A DNA stretch of 24,171 nt, taken from CAZMCT01 sp964564785. Its GTDB lineage: Bacteria; Planctomycetota; Phycisphaerae; UBA1845; Fen-1342. The DNA is taken from positions 1-24,171 of the forward strand of contig CAZMCT010000054.1 in the NCBI GenBank assembly GCA_964564785.1, read 5' to 3'. Made by a program: the position numbers and the translations under genes. Positions 15,347 to 22,499 of this stretch are shown piece after piece. Below the pieces are notes generated by a model that was given only the letters and a program-made list of their open reading frames with translations, made no database searches and was not told the origin of the DNA. The first letter of the stretch is position 1. The number at the start of each line of letters is the position of its first letter.

Positions 15347-15418
15347 GCGGGTGTAGCTCAGTGGTAGAGCGTCACGTTGCCAACGTGAATGTCGTGGGTT
15401 CAAGTCCCATCACCCGCT
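15347..15418 (+). tRNA. tRNA-Gly (anticodon GCC)
   Basis: A complete 72-nt cloverleaf. The acceptor stem GCGGGTG pairs fully with CACCCGC (15411-15417), with T as discriminator. The D arm is GCTC-AGTGGTA-GAGC, the anticodon stem is TCACG/CGTGA around TTGCCAA (anticodon GCC at 15379-15381), and the T arm is GTGGG-TTCAAGT-CCCAT. The CCA end is not encoded. The gene is monocistronic, with its own promoter and terminator. It reads the GGC/GGU glycine codons, which are heavily used in this GC-rich genome. Confidence 0.95.
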
Positions 15419-15434
15419 GTCAAGAGCCACATTG

Positions 15435-15460
15435 AGCCGCGGCGTCCGCCGCGGCTTTTT
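15435..15460 (+). terminator. Rho-independent terminator of tRNA-Gly
   Basis: AGCCGCGGC (15435-15443) pairs perfectly with GCCGCGGCT (15448-15456) around a GTCC tetraloop, followed by a run of T (15456-15460). It lies 17 bases after the tRNA. Confidence 0.9.
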
Positions 15461-15546
15461 CGTGCGCCGCACGGTCCGACGCAAGTTCGCTTCGCCGGTG
15501 TGCGTCCGAGCTCTGCCGTCGAGACGCGGAAAGGACCTGCGAGCGC

Positions 15547-16734
15547 GTGAGCACCGCCCCACGAGCCCGTACGCTCGGGATCGTCTCGGCCATGTACTGC
15601 GCCCGCGACGAACACGGTATCCACGTGCACCTGTCGTTCGGGCGGGTCATCGACCGACTCGCGGCCAGCTACCAGCGGACGCTGCTGTGCCTGCCGGTGT
15701 TCGAGGGTCCGCCGGACGAATCGCGCGACTACCGCCTCGGGGCGCCGAACATCGAGCTGATCCCGCAGCCCGCGTATCGCACGTCGCTTGAGGCCTTGCG
15801 CTTCCCGGTCGGCATTGTCCGCGCCTACGCGGAGCTGTGCCGCCGAGCGGACGACATTTTCGTTCGGGCGTTCATCCCGTACGTGGCGCAGTTTTACGCG
15901 CTGGCGCGGCGGCGGCGGCGGCGGCCGTGCCACTGGATCGTGGGCAACCCCCGCGCACTGCTGCGCTCGCACCGCCGCGCCGGGCGGCTGATGGACACCG
16001 CCTCGTGGCTCTACTCCTGGCAGAACGAGCACTGGACGCGGCTGGGCCGCTGGTTGACCGACGGAGCGCTGCTCTGCAACGGCGCTGAGCTCGGCGCCCT
16101 CTTCCGCTCGCCACGCACGATCGCGGCCGTCTCCAGCACGGTGACGTTGGACGAGTTTTACGAGCGGCCCGACACGTGCCAGGGGCCGACGGTCGAGCTG
16201 CTGTTCATCGGCATCCCGCGGCCGGAGAAGGGACTGCAATACCTCGTGCAGGCGCTGCCGCTCCTGCGGATGCCGCGACCGTGGCGGCTGACGGTGGTGG
16301 GCGCGTCGGAGCAGTTCCGCAAGTATCGAGCTGAGGTCGAGCGGCACGCCGAGCAGCTCGGACTTGCGGAGCGGATCCGTTGGGTGGGCTACGTGCCCTA
16401 CGGTCCGGAGATGTTCGCGTACCTGCGGGCGGCCGACGTGTTCATCCTCCCGACTCTGTCGGAGGGCACGCCGCGGGTCCTGATCGAGGCCCGCGCAAAC
16501 TCCGTGCCGGTGGTGGCAAGCAATGTCGGCGGCATCCCCACGTCGGTCCGCGACGGGCACGACGGCCTGCTCGTGCCGCCGAAGGACCCCGCCGCGATTG
16601 CGGCCGCGATCGACCGGATTGTGGCCGATGGCGAGTTGCGCCGGGCGCTGATCCGCAACGGGCACGCCACGGCGCAGCGCTGGACGGTCGACGCGTTCGC
16701 GGCCGTGGCGCTCGCAGCGCTGTCGCCCGGATGA
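15547..16734 (+). CDS. Glycosyltransferase, GT4 family (GT-B fold)
   Basis: A 395-aa cytoplasmic glycosyltransferase. The N-terminal acceptor domain (about 10-200) begins LGIVSAMYCARDEHGIHVHLSFG. The C-terminal donor domain starts near VELLFIGIPRPEKGLQYLVQAL and includes LTVVGASEQFRKY, RIRWVGYVPYGPEMFAYLRAADVFILPT and the GT4 signature SEGTPRVLIEARANSVPVVASNVGGIPTSV. The EX7E pair is Glu306 and Glu314, which bind the nucleotide-sugar phosphates in this family. Donor and acceptor cannot be told. The start is GTG at 15547; AAGGA lies rather far (about 13 bases) upstream, and the first in-frame ATG (15592) would remove the first beta strand. The gene is followed, 83 bases after its stop, by an acyltransferase, together suggesting glycan building and decoration. 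Confidence 0.9.
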   Translation: MSTAPRARTLGIVSAMYCARDEHGIHVHLSFGRVIDRLAASYQRTLLCLPVFEGPPDESRDYRLGAPNIELIPQPAYRTSLEALRFPVGIVRAYAELCRRADDIFVRAFIPYVAQFYALARRRRRRPCHWIVGNPRALLRSHRRAGRLMDTASWLYSWQNEHWTRLGRWLTDGALLCNGAELGALFRSPRTIAAVSSTVTLDEFYERPDTCQGPTVELLFIGIPRPEKGLQYLVQALPLLRMPRPWRLTVVGASEQFRKYRAEVERHAEQLGLAERIRWVGYVPYGPEMFAYLRAADVFILPTLSEGTPRVLIEARANSVPVVASNVGGIPTSVRDGHDGLLVPPKDPAAIAAAIDRIVADGELRRALIRNGHATAQRWTVDAFAAVALAALSPG

Positions 16735-16782
16735 TGGGCGGCGGGCGACGGCGGCTCGTGCTCGGTGCCCTCGCCGATCCGA

Positions 16783-16788
16783 TAGAAT
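16783..16788 (+). promoter_or_regulatory. Possible -10 element before the acyltransferase
   Basis: TAGAAT (five of six bases of TATAAT) lies 30 bases before the ATG at 16818, in the short gap after the glycosyltransferase. No convincing -35 element is seen. The same hexamer recurs at 22414-22419 before the DUF1573-like gene. Confidence 0.25.
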
Positions 16789-16817
16789 GGGTGAACGCCG
16801 TACCAGGCGAGGTCCTG

Positions 16818-17336
16818 ATGATTCGCGTCCTGAAGTACTGCTGGTTCATCTTCGTGTGCTGGATCACGTCTTGCCTGCCCGATTTGAAACTGATCATGCG
16901 TTTCCGGGGGTTCCTGCTGCGGCCGTGCTTCCGCCGCTGCGGGCGGAACTTTCAGCTCTGCTCGCACGCGATGATCGTGTACACCGCGCACGTCGAGATC
17001 GGCAACGACGTCTACATCGGTTACGGCTCGTGGATCCAAGGTTACGGCGGTGTCACGCTCGAGGATGAGGTGATGCTCGGCCCGTACACGGTGCTGGCGT
17101 CGTCGAATCACACGCGCCAGGACGGGTCGTATCGCTTCGGTCCGCCGCATTCCGCACCGATCGTGCTGCGGCGCGGCTGCTGGACCGGTTCGCACGTGAC
17201 GGTGACCGCGGGCGTGACCGTGGGGCGTGGCGCGGCCTGTGCGGCCGGGGCGGTCGTCACAAAAGATGTCCCGGACGGCGCCGTGGTGGGCGGCGTCCCG
17301 GCACGGGTGCTTCGGGCAGATTCGGCGGCGAGTTGA
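16818..17336 (+). CDS. Hexapeptide-repeat acyltransferase (WbbJ/maltose-acetyltransferase type)
   Basis: A 172-aa protein. The N-terminus (about 1-45) is hydrophobic and then basic (CWFIFVCWITSCLPDLKLIMRFRGFLLRPCFRRCGRNFQ), as in membrane-associated sugar O-acyltransferases. From residue about 50 it has left-handed beta-helix hexapeptide repeats: VEIGNDVYIGYGSWI, VTLEDEVMLGPYTVL, SHVTVTAGVTVGRGAACAAGAVVTKDVPDGAVVGGVPARVL. His98, in LASSNHTRQD, fits the catalytic His of the family. It probably transfers acetyl from acetyl-CoA to a sugar of an envelope polysaccharide, in keeping with the adjacent glycosyltransferase. The start is ATG at 16818, with GAGG about 6 bases upstream; the frame is open further back, but only as a shadow of the glycosyltransferase. 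Confidence 0.9.
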   Translation: MIRVLKYCWFIFVCWITSCLPDLKLIMRFRGFLLRPCFRRCGRNFQLCSHAMIVYTAHVEIGNDVYIGYGSWIQGYGGVTLEDEVMLGPYTVLASSNHTRQDGSYRFGPPHSAPIVLRRGCWTGSHVTVTAGVTVGRGAACAAGAVVTKDVPDGAVVGGVPARVLRADSAAS

Positions 17337-17396
17337 TACGCGCGATGCGGGCGGCGTGGCCGCGGTCGGCCGGCGCATGCCCCGCCTTGTTTCCGT

Positions 17397-17503
17397 CCAA
17401 CAGCCCGTTGAAAACGGGGGCCGGCTCTGCGGCAACCGACAATCGCGGTGGCGCCGACAGCCACGCCCGGCGTGCCTGTCCCCTTGTTCGACGAGCGGCT
17501 AAC
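17397..17503 (-). repeat. Dispersed palindromic repeat, copy 2
   Basis: In plus-strand order it begins CCAACAGCCCGTTGAAAACG, passes GGTGGCGCCGACAGCC, and ends GTCCCCTTGTTCGACGAGCGGCTAA-like. It aligns along its whole length with 398-518 in the same orientation and with 22215-22332 inverted. Its ends are imperfect inverted copies of each other. It occupies the leader region before ribE; the bases just after it (AACATACTGAC) include a CATACT that could act as a -10 box. Confidence 0.65.
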
Positions 17504-17580
17504 ATACTGACATCGGCGGTTGCGCCGCACGGAGCGTCCGATGGGACGCGTGCGGGCGGCCGGCCGAGGTTGAGCAGCCG

Positions 17581-18306
17581 ATGTTCACGGGCATCATCCA
17601 GGCCGTCGGGAAAGTCGTGGGGGCGGGTCAAGCTCCGCGCCGCCACCCTTCTGGCGGGCTGGCACATCGGCTGGAGATCGATCTTGCAGGGCTGGGCGCG
17701 CATACCGCTCGAAACGCCGACCAGCCGCACGAGGGGCGGGCCGGGCGTGCAGCCCTGCCCGCGGGCGCGAGCGTCGCGGTGAACGGCGTCTGCCTGACCC
17801 TCGCCGAGCCGGCGGGGTCGCGGGGCGTTTTCGACGTCGTTCCGGAGACCTGGCGGCGAACGACGCTTGCCGGTCTGCGGGTCGGCGATGCGGTCAACCT
17901 CGAAGCGTCCGTGCGCGTGGGTGACCCGCTGGACGGGCACTTCGTGCAGGGCCACGTCGAGGGCGTCGGCACCGTCGAGCGCGTGGACCGCAACGGCGGC
18001 GAGTGGAAGCTGTGGGTGCGCACCGACGCCGAGCTCTTGCCGGCCATCGTCACCAAGGGCTCGATCGCGATCGACGGCGTGAGTCTGACTGTGGCGGACC
18101 TCGCGGGCGAGCGCTTCTCCGTGGCGCTCGTGCCGACCACGCTCGAGCGGACGGTGCTCGGCGAACGCCGCGCGGGAGACGCGGTGAATATCGAGACCGA
18201 CATCCTCGCGCGGCTGGTGCTGGCGCGCCTGGAGCCGCTGACCCGCGGGCGCGGCGGCCCGGGCCTCACGCTGGAGACGTTGCGGGCCGGCGGGTACGCC
18301 TCATGA
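17581..18306 (+). CDS. ribE: Riboflavin synthase, alpha subunit
   Basis: A 241-aa enzyme that dismutates two 6,7-dimethyl-8-ribityllumazines into riboflavin. It has the two homologous lumazine-binding barrels: N-barrel MFTGIIQAVGKVV, SVAVNGVCLTL and ETWRRTTLAGLRVGDAVNLE; C-barrel GHFVQGHVEGVGTV, SIAIDGVSLTV, TTLERTVLGERRAGDAVNIETD. The N-terminal MFTGI and the Cys in NGVCLT are the expected active-site elements. It is longer than the usual 200-220 residues because of an insertion of roughly 20 residues (ARNADQPHEGRAGRAALP, about 42-60) before the NGVCLT strand. The ATG at 17581 follows GAGG/GAG sequences. The stop overlaps the start of pdxA (ATGA). No FMN riboswitch is visible in the 244-base leader. 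Confidence 0.95.
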   Translation: MFTGIIQAVGKVVGAGQAPRRHPSGGLAHRLEIDLAGLGAHTARNADQPHEGRAGRAALPAGASVAVNGVCLTLAEPAGSRGVFDVVPETWRRTTLAGLRVGDAVNLEASVRVGDPLDGHFVQGHVEGVGTVERVDRNGGEWKLWVRTDAELLPAIVTKGSIAIDGVSLTVADLAGERFSVALVPTTLERTVLGERRAGDAVNIETDILARLVLARLEPLTRGRGGPGLTLETLRAGGYAS

Positions 18307-19355
18307 GTGCGGCTATCCCCACGTTCGGCGCCCGGCCGCTGATCGGCATTACACTCGGCGACCCGCTGGGGATCGGCCCGGAGGTGCTGGTGCGGGCGCT
18401 GTCCGACCCGGAGCTCCGCGGGCGGGCGCGGTTCGTGATCTTCGGGCTGCACGACGTGCTCGAGGTCGCGGCCGACCAGGCCGAGGTCAACCCGTTCTGG
18501 TGGCGCGAGCCGTACGACCGCAACGTGCGCGTTGGGAGCGGCGTGTTATTGGCGGATTTTGACGAGCTGCAACCGGTGCGGCCGAACGGCATCCGCGAGC
18601 CGGATCCGCTGGCGGGGCATGCGTCGTTCCGCTTCGTCGAGGAGGGGGTGCGGCATTTGCAGGCGGGCACGTTGGACGCGCTGGTGACGGGACCGATCTG
18701 CAAGCAAAGCTGGCACCTGGCGGGGCACCGCTACCAGGGCCACACCGATTTCTTCGCGCGGCGATTCGACAACCGACGGATCAACATGCTGTTCGTGGCG
18801 GGCAGTCTGCGCGTCGCGCTCGCATCCGACCACGTCCCGCTGTTCGAGCTGCGCCATCGCTTCACGATCGGCCTGGTGCACCCGCCCATCGACCTGCTGC
18901 ACCAGGCCTTGCGCGCGTGGTTTGGGATCGAGCGGCCGCGGATCGGCGTGCTGGGATTGAATCCGCACGCGGGCGAGGAGGGCCTGCTCGGGGATGAGGA
19001 GCGGCGGATCATCGAGCCGGCCCTCACCGCGGCCCGCGACGCAGGGATCGAGGTGACCGGGCCGCTCCCCCCGGACACCGCGTTCGTGCCCGAGGTCTCC
19101 CAGCGGTTCGATGGTCTGGTGGCGATGTACCATGACCAGGGGCTCATCCCGCTGAAGATGCACGCGTTCCGCCGGGCGGTGCAGGTGACGCTGGGGTTGG
19201 ACGTGGTGCGGACGAGTCCGGACCACGGCACCGCGTTCGACATCGCGGGCAAGGCGCGGGCCGACGCCGGCAGCATGCGGGCGGCTATCGGGCTGGCGAT
19301 CGACCTCGCGCTCGCACGGCAGCGGCACAAGAACGGCGTGGCGGCGGCGCGCTAG
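18303..19355 (+). CDS. pdxA: 4-hydroxythreonine-4-phosphate dehydrogenase PdxA
   Basis: A 350-aa enzyme oxidising 4-phosphohydroxy-L-threonine with NAD in the DXP-dependent vitamin B6 pathway. Family motifs are in order: ITLGDPLGIGPEV (residues about 16-28), DALVTGPICKQS, GHTDFFARRF (metal-binding His147), SDHVPLFELRH, LGLNPHAGEEGLLGDEERRIIEPA, YHDQGLIPLKM (metal His) and TSPDHGTAFDIAGKARAD. All expected His/Asp metal ligands appear present, and the length is normal. The start ATG (18303) overlaps the TGA of ribE as ATGA, so translation is coupled to the riboflavin synthase. Pairing of B2 and B6 synthesis in one operon fits joint supply of flavin and pyridoxal cofactors. The frame is open upstream, but only as a ribE shadow. 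Confidence 0.95.
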   Translation: MSAAIPTFGARPLIGITLGDPLGIGPEVLVRALSDPELRGRARFVIFGLHDVLEVAADQAEVNPFWWREPYDRNVRVGSGVLLADFDELQPVRPNGIREPDPLAGHASFRFVEEGVRHLQAGTLDALVTGPICKQSWHLAGHRYQGHTDFFARRFDNRRINMLFVAGSLRVALASDHVPLFELRHRFTIGLVHPPIDLLHQALRAWFGIERPRIGVLGLNPHAGEEGLLGDEERRIIEPALTAARDAGIEVTGPLPPDTAFVPEVSQRFDGLVAMYHDQGLIPLKMHAFRRAVQVTLGLDVVRTSPDHGTAFDIAGKARADAGSMRAAIGLAIDLALARQRHKNGVAAAR

Positions 19356-19460
19356 CAGTGCTTCGGAGCTCGGGCGGGGTTCTGAACGCGGAGCGCGAGC
19401 GTGCCACCGCGGCACCACCGACGCGCCCCGGGGTACGCGGCGACGGATCCGCGGAGCGTT

Positions 19461-19497
19461 AAAAAAAGACCCGCCGACGCGCAGGCGCCGGCGGGCC
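19461..19497 (-). terminator. Rho-independent terminator for the minus-strand small lipoprotein
   Basis: Read on the minus strand, GGCCCGCCGGCG pairs with CGTCGGCGGGTC around CCTGCG, followed directly by seven T. It lies 85 bases beyond the stop of the gene at 19582 and faces the end of pdxA, where it marks the convergent boundary. Confidence 0.85.
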
Positions 19498-19581
19498 TCA
19501 GGAGGTCACATGCGATAGTAGGCAGGTTGACAATCGCCCGCACCGGTCTCGGCGATACCGCAGACCGACCGGGCTCGCGAA

Positions 19582-19821
19582 TCAGGCCACGATCTGCTGG
19601 ACCACATCGATCACCGCGCGGACCGTGGTCGGCACTTCCTCCTCGGTCAGCAGCGACTGGAAAAACGCCTGGATAAACGTCGACGAGAGCCCGGCCGCAG
19701 CGCCGCTCACACCGTTGATCACCGTGTCGCGGACGGCCGGGTCGCAGCCGGCGAGCGCCAGCAAGCCACCGCTGGCGAGCGTAAGCGCCGCCATCCGGCC
19801 GCGTCGAAGCAAAGCGTCCAT
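19582..19821 (-). CDS. Small lipoprotein, 79 aa, unknown function
   Basis: MDALLRRGRMAALTLASGGLLALAGC is a lipoprotein signal with lipobox ALAGC (Cys26). The mature part is only about 54 residues: CDPAVRDTVINGVSGAAAGL, then a helical TFIQAFFQSLLTEEEV and a final AVIDVVQQIVA. It is likely anchored to a membrane and helical. The 'CDP-VR--V--G' start is one I associate with short planctomycete lipoproteins, without a known function. The start is ATG at 19821, because AAGGAG lies about 7 bases upstream. The gene is monocistronic, with an intrinsic terminator 85 bases downstream. The 307-base gap upstream of it (19822-20128) contains a large inverted repeat but no convincing gene. Confidence 0.8.
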   Translation of the reverse strand: MDALLRRGRMAALTLASGGLLALAGCDPAVRDTVINGVSGAAAGLSSTFIQAFFQSLLTEEEVPTTVRAVIDVVQQIVA

Positions 19822-19975
19822 ACAGATCTCCTTACACCCGGCGGCCGCCCAGGCCGCACCGCGGTCGGGGTTCAAGTCCCGATTGTCCTTATCGGCGGAG
19901 CGGCAGTCCAATTTGACTTTGCTGTAGCGGAGGCACCGGCGGATCTTGCGCGATGCACCTGTACGCGACGCACTC

Positions 19976-20041
19976 CGCTCGCTCCGGTCCGCTGAGCGAT
20001 CGTTGCCGCTGACCGGTCACAGGAGCGGACCCGAGCGACCG
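19976..20041. repeat. Large imperfect inverted repeat enclosing a palindrome
   Basis: CGCTCGCTCCGGTCCGCT (19976-19993) is nearly inverted in AGCGGACCCGAGCGACCG (20024-20041), including a perfect 8-bp core (GGTCCGCT/AGCGGACC). Inside the loop is the perfect 10-bp palindrome TGACCGGTCA (20010-20019). It lies between two minus-strand genes. There is no T tract, so it may be an RNA structure, an operator or an attenuated terminator of the gene ending at 20129. Confidence 0.4.
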
Positions 20042-20128
20042 GGGCGCGCAGCCCGCGTCGATCTCGCGGTGCAGACCCTCCTCGGCGGTTGCACCCCCAA
20101 ACGTCGGCCTTGCGAGTCTTTGCATCCT

Positions 20129-21412
20129 TTACGTGTCCGGGTCTTCCGTCGGCTCCTCACCGCCGGACTTCTCCTCCGGCTCGGGGCGCGGCTGCGGCGG
20201 CTGAGGCACCGGTTGCGGCTGCGGCTGGGGCGGCGGCCGTTGGACCCGGGGTCGACCGGGTTGCTCGCCGGGTCTGGCGGGCGCGGCCTGGCCGGCCTGT
20301 TCGGCCGCCTGGCGCTGAGCGCGGGTCGGCAGCTTTTCGAGCTTGGCCTTGAGCTGCTTCTCGATGTCGCTAATGGGCTCGAGGAGCTTGGTGCGCTGCT
20401 GGTTCAGCTCGCCGAGCTCCTTGATCTTCGCGGCCTCGTTGTTGCCCGTGAGGCCCTTGATCTTCTCGTCCAGGCGATCGAGCTCGGACTTGCGACGCCG
20501 CATGACGTGCTGGGCCTGCTCCTGGCAATCCTTGAGGACCGCCCGGGCCCGCTCCTGCTGCGCATCGTCGAGCTTGTACTTTTCGATGAACTCGCGGACG
20601 TAACGCTCCCACTCGCTCTCGAAATTGGCGCCCGCGGGAGCCGAAGTGGCGGTCCCCCGGCCAGTCCGCCCGGGCCGAGCCGGGCTGCCCGTGTGGGTTC
20701 CACCCGGTCCTCCCGCCTGGGTCACGCCGCCCGTACCAGAGGGCGGATCGACACGCACGCCCCGCCCCGGCGGCGGTGGGTTGACACCGTCGGGCCGCGC
20801 GGCGGGCGATTCGGGCATGGGCTGTGCGACCGGATTCGGGTTCGGCTGGCGAGCCCCGGGAGCGTTGGGCAGCGGAGCGCGTCCGGCCGGTCCCTTGCGG
20901 AATTCGTCGATGGACATCTGCCCGTTGACGATGCGCGCGAGCTGATCGTCCGTCTGACCGAAGCTGGTGTACATCTCCTTGACATCTTCGTCGTGGACCT
21001 TCTTCTGCTCGTCGCTGAGGATGCCGCGCCACTCCTCGTTGCCTTGGATGATGAGCGCCTTGGCCTCTTCATAGAGCGGTAGCGCCCGCTGACCCCAGGC
21101 AATCAGCTCCTGGGGCTCCATGGTGCCGCCCGTGCGAACCGCAACGAGCTGGTCGATCAGGTCGTAGAGCTCCTCGCGGTGCCGTGAGAGGAAATTGTCG
21201 GCCTTCTGCCGCAGAAAGGCCTGGGTGTACTGGTCCTGTTCGGGGCTGAGGTTGTAGCGGCGTGCGAGGAAACGGGCATGGTTATCGATCAACGCGTCGA
21301 TGTTGATCATCCGGCTGTAGCTCTGCCGGGCGGGTTCCGGCTGGGCATGGCCGGCCGCCGCGAGAACGACAGCGAACACGGATATTCGGGGGATCGAAAG
21401 CCGGAAAACCAT
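20129..21412 (-). CDS. Secreted coiled-coil/proline-rich protein with LTxxQ-like motifs, 427 aa
   Basis: I do not recognise a named family. A signal peptide (MVFRLSIPRISVFAVVLAAAGHAQ) leads to an exported protein. Residues about 30-175 are helical and contain NLSPEQDQYTQAFL (55-68) and GILSDEQKKVHDED (130-143). After a Pro/Gly-rich linker (about 180-262), a second helical block (265-366) contains KLDDAQQERARAVLKDC and a charged coiled coil (KSELDRLDEKIKGL). The 'L-xx-Q' helices recall the LTxxQ motif of Spy/CpxP periplasmic chaperones; this is a resemblance only. The tail (about 370-427) is Pro/Gln/Glu-rich. The start ATG (21412) follows GGGAG by 8 bases; longer in-frame starts are ruled out by the TATAAT box at 21468-21473. 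The gene is divergent from the HAD phosphatase. Confidence 0.75.
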   Translation of the reverse strand: MVFRLSIPRISVFAVVLAAAGHAQPEPARQSYSRMINIDALIDNHARFLARRYNLSPEQDQYTQAFLRQKADNFLSRHREELYDLIDQLVAVRTGGTMEPQELIAWGQRALPLYEEAKALIIQGNEEWRGILSDEQKKVHDEDVKEMYTSFGQTDDQLARIVNGQMSIDEFRKGPAGRAPLPNAPGARQPNPNPVAQPMPESPAARPDGVNPPPPGRGVRVDPPSGTGGVTQAGGPGGTHTGSPARPGRTGRGTATSAPAGANFESEWERYVREFIEKYKLDDAQQERARAVLKDCQEQAQHVMRRRKSELDRLDEKIKGLTGNNEAAKIKELGELNQQRTKLLEPISDIEKQLKAKLEKLPTRAQRQAAEQAGQAAPARPGEQPGRPRVQRPPPQPQPQPVPQPPQPRPEPEEKSGGEEPTEDPDT

Positions 21413-21467
21413 CAGAGAGCTCCCAAAGTCGTGCGGCGGGCCGGGTTTTCGTCTCAGAGTCATCGGT

Positions 21468-21473
21468 ATTATA
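21468..21473 (-). promoter_or_regulatory. Consensus -10 box (TATAAT) of the secreted coiled-coil gene
   Basis: A perfect TATAAT on the minus strand, 55 bases before the ATG at 21412. The -35 region is GC-rich with no clear match. It lies in the 118-base divergent spacer shared with the HAD phosphatase gene and shows that translation of the minus gene must start downstream of it. Confidence 0.6.
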
Positions 21474-21530
21474 GAGTAACGGGCCGAACCGGTTGCGAAC
21501 GTTACCCTCTGCGGCCACAGAGATGCGCCA

Positions 21531-22178
21531 TTGAAACCGCTCCCGAAACCACACGCCTGCGTTTTTGACCTCGATGGCACACTCGTCGACTCGCTCCGCG
21601 ACATCGCCGAGTCGGTAAACATCTGCCTGGAGATGCTCGGCCTCGCGACGCGCCCCGTCGACGCGTACCGTTACCTGGTCGGGGAGGGAATCCCGAAGCT
21701 GTGCGAACGAGCGATTGGGGCGCAGCGGCCAGATTTGGTACCCCGCCTCGCAGAGCTGGCACGGGCGGTTTATCGGACGCGCGTCGTGCGCCACACGCGG
21801 CCGTATCCGGGTGTGCCGCAGATGATTGATCGCTTGCGGGGAGCCGGAGTCCGGCTGGGGGTGCTGTCAAACAAGCCGCATGAGCTGACGCGGCGGGTGA
21901 TCGAGACTTTTTGGGGCGACGGGCAGTTCACTGCGGTTTACGGCTACCTCGGGGAGGCGCATCGCAAACCGTCGCCGGTGTACCTGGAACGGATCTGCGC
22001 AGAGCTCGGCGTGGCGACGGAGCACACCTGGATGATCGGTGACACACCGACGGACATCCGGACGGCACGGGCGGCCGGCACCCGGGCGGTGGCGGTAACG
22101 TGGGGTTTCCGGAGTCGTGCGGACCTGCTGGCCGATCGGCCGGATCGGATTGTAGACGCACCTGAGGAGCTGCCGTGA
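21531..22178 (+). CDS. gph: Phosphoglycolate phosphatase-like HAD hydrolase
   Basis: A 215-aa HAD-superfamily phosphatase. Motif I is VFDLDGTLVDS with nucleophile Asp13 and Asp15, motif II is VLSNKP, the Lys of motif III is in HRKPSPVY, and motif IV is IGDTPTDIRTA. The cap between motifs I and II is an alpha-helical C1 cap of the Gph/PGMB type (DIAESVNICLEMLGLATRP...PYPGVPQMIDRLR). It most likely removes phosphate from 2-phosphoglycolate or a related sugar phosphate, in the cytoplasm. The start is a TTG at 21531: the ATG at 21523 is out of frame and meets a stop at once, and no other in-frame start lies close upstream. AGAGA about 7 bases before it is a weak ribosome binding site. The exact substrate is not certain. 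Confidence 0.88.
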   Translation: MKPLPKPHACVFDLDGTLVDSLRDIAESVNICLEMLGLATRPVDAYRYLVGEGIPKLCERAIGAQRPDLVPRLAELARAVYRTRVVRHTRPYPGVPQMIDRLRGAGVRLGVLSNKPHELTRRVIETFWGDGQFTAVYGYLGEAHRKPSPVYLERICAELGVATEHTWMIGDTPTDIRTARAAGTRAVAVTWGFRSRADLLADRPDRIVDAPEELP

Positions 22179-22214
22179 TGGTGGCGAAACCCAGTGTTGT
22201 GGCGGGGCGGAAAC

Positions 22215-22332
22215 CGGTCGGCGGGCTGAAAACGGGGGTTGAGAGAGGGTACAGGCACCGCCGGCGTGCGCTCTGGCGCTACCGTGAAGGTAGGTAGGCG
22301 CGGAGCCAGCCCCCTTTCTGACGGGGCTGGTC
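22215..22332 (+). repeat. Dispersed palindromic repeat, copy 3
   Basis: Opposite orientation to the copies at 398-518 and 17397-17503. It begins GGTCGGCGGGCTGAAAACGG, contains TACAGGCACCGCCGGCGTG and TGGCGCTACCG, and ends GCGGAGCCAGCCCCC-TTTCTGACGGGGCTGG. The ends are imperfect inverted copies of each other. It fills most of the gap between the HAD phosphatase stop (22178) and the DUF1573-like gene. A 60-codon frame across it is an artefact of the repeat. Confidence 0.65.
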
Positions 22333-22410
22333 GGCCCCCCACCTCACCGAAGGCGGCAAGCGAAGTGGGCGAAATGGACTGTTTTTCCATAATCACGGCT
22401 TCGATAGCTC

Positions 22411-22419
22411 TGGTAGAAT
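22411..22419 (+). promoter_or_regulatory. Putative extended -10 promoter of the DUF1573-like gene
   Basis: TGGTAGAAT fits TGN-TAGAAT, an extended -10 box, and lies 80 bases before the ATG at 22500. It has the same build as TGGTATACT at 4298-4306. No good -35 element is seen. Confidence 0.4.
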
Positions 22420-22499
22420 GACGGCTTCTGGCACGCGACGGGGCCTCCCGAGCGCGGGCCGACGCTTTGGGTGCGAAAAGACCCGGAAAGGATTCAGGA

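Noticed and set aside
15347..15418. tRNA-Gly as an attachment site of an integrated element
   Set aside because: No second copy of the tRNA 3' end, no integrase and no change in gene character were seen on either side within the window.
17337..17580. FMN riboswitch before ribE
   Set aside because: The conserved blocks of the RFN element were looked for and not seen; most of the leader is a dispersed repeat.
19889..20125. A 78-residue minus-strand frame just after the coiled-coil gene
   Set aside because: Its ATG is too close to the only possible ribosome binding site, its composition is not protein-like, and it runs through the large inverted repeat.
22239..22421. A 60-residue plus-strand frame before the DUF1573-like gene
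   Set aside because: It lies mostly inside copy 3 of the dispersed repeat and overlaps the promoter; nothing supports translation.
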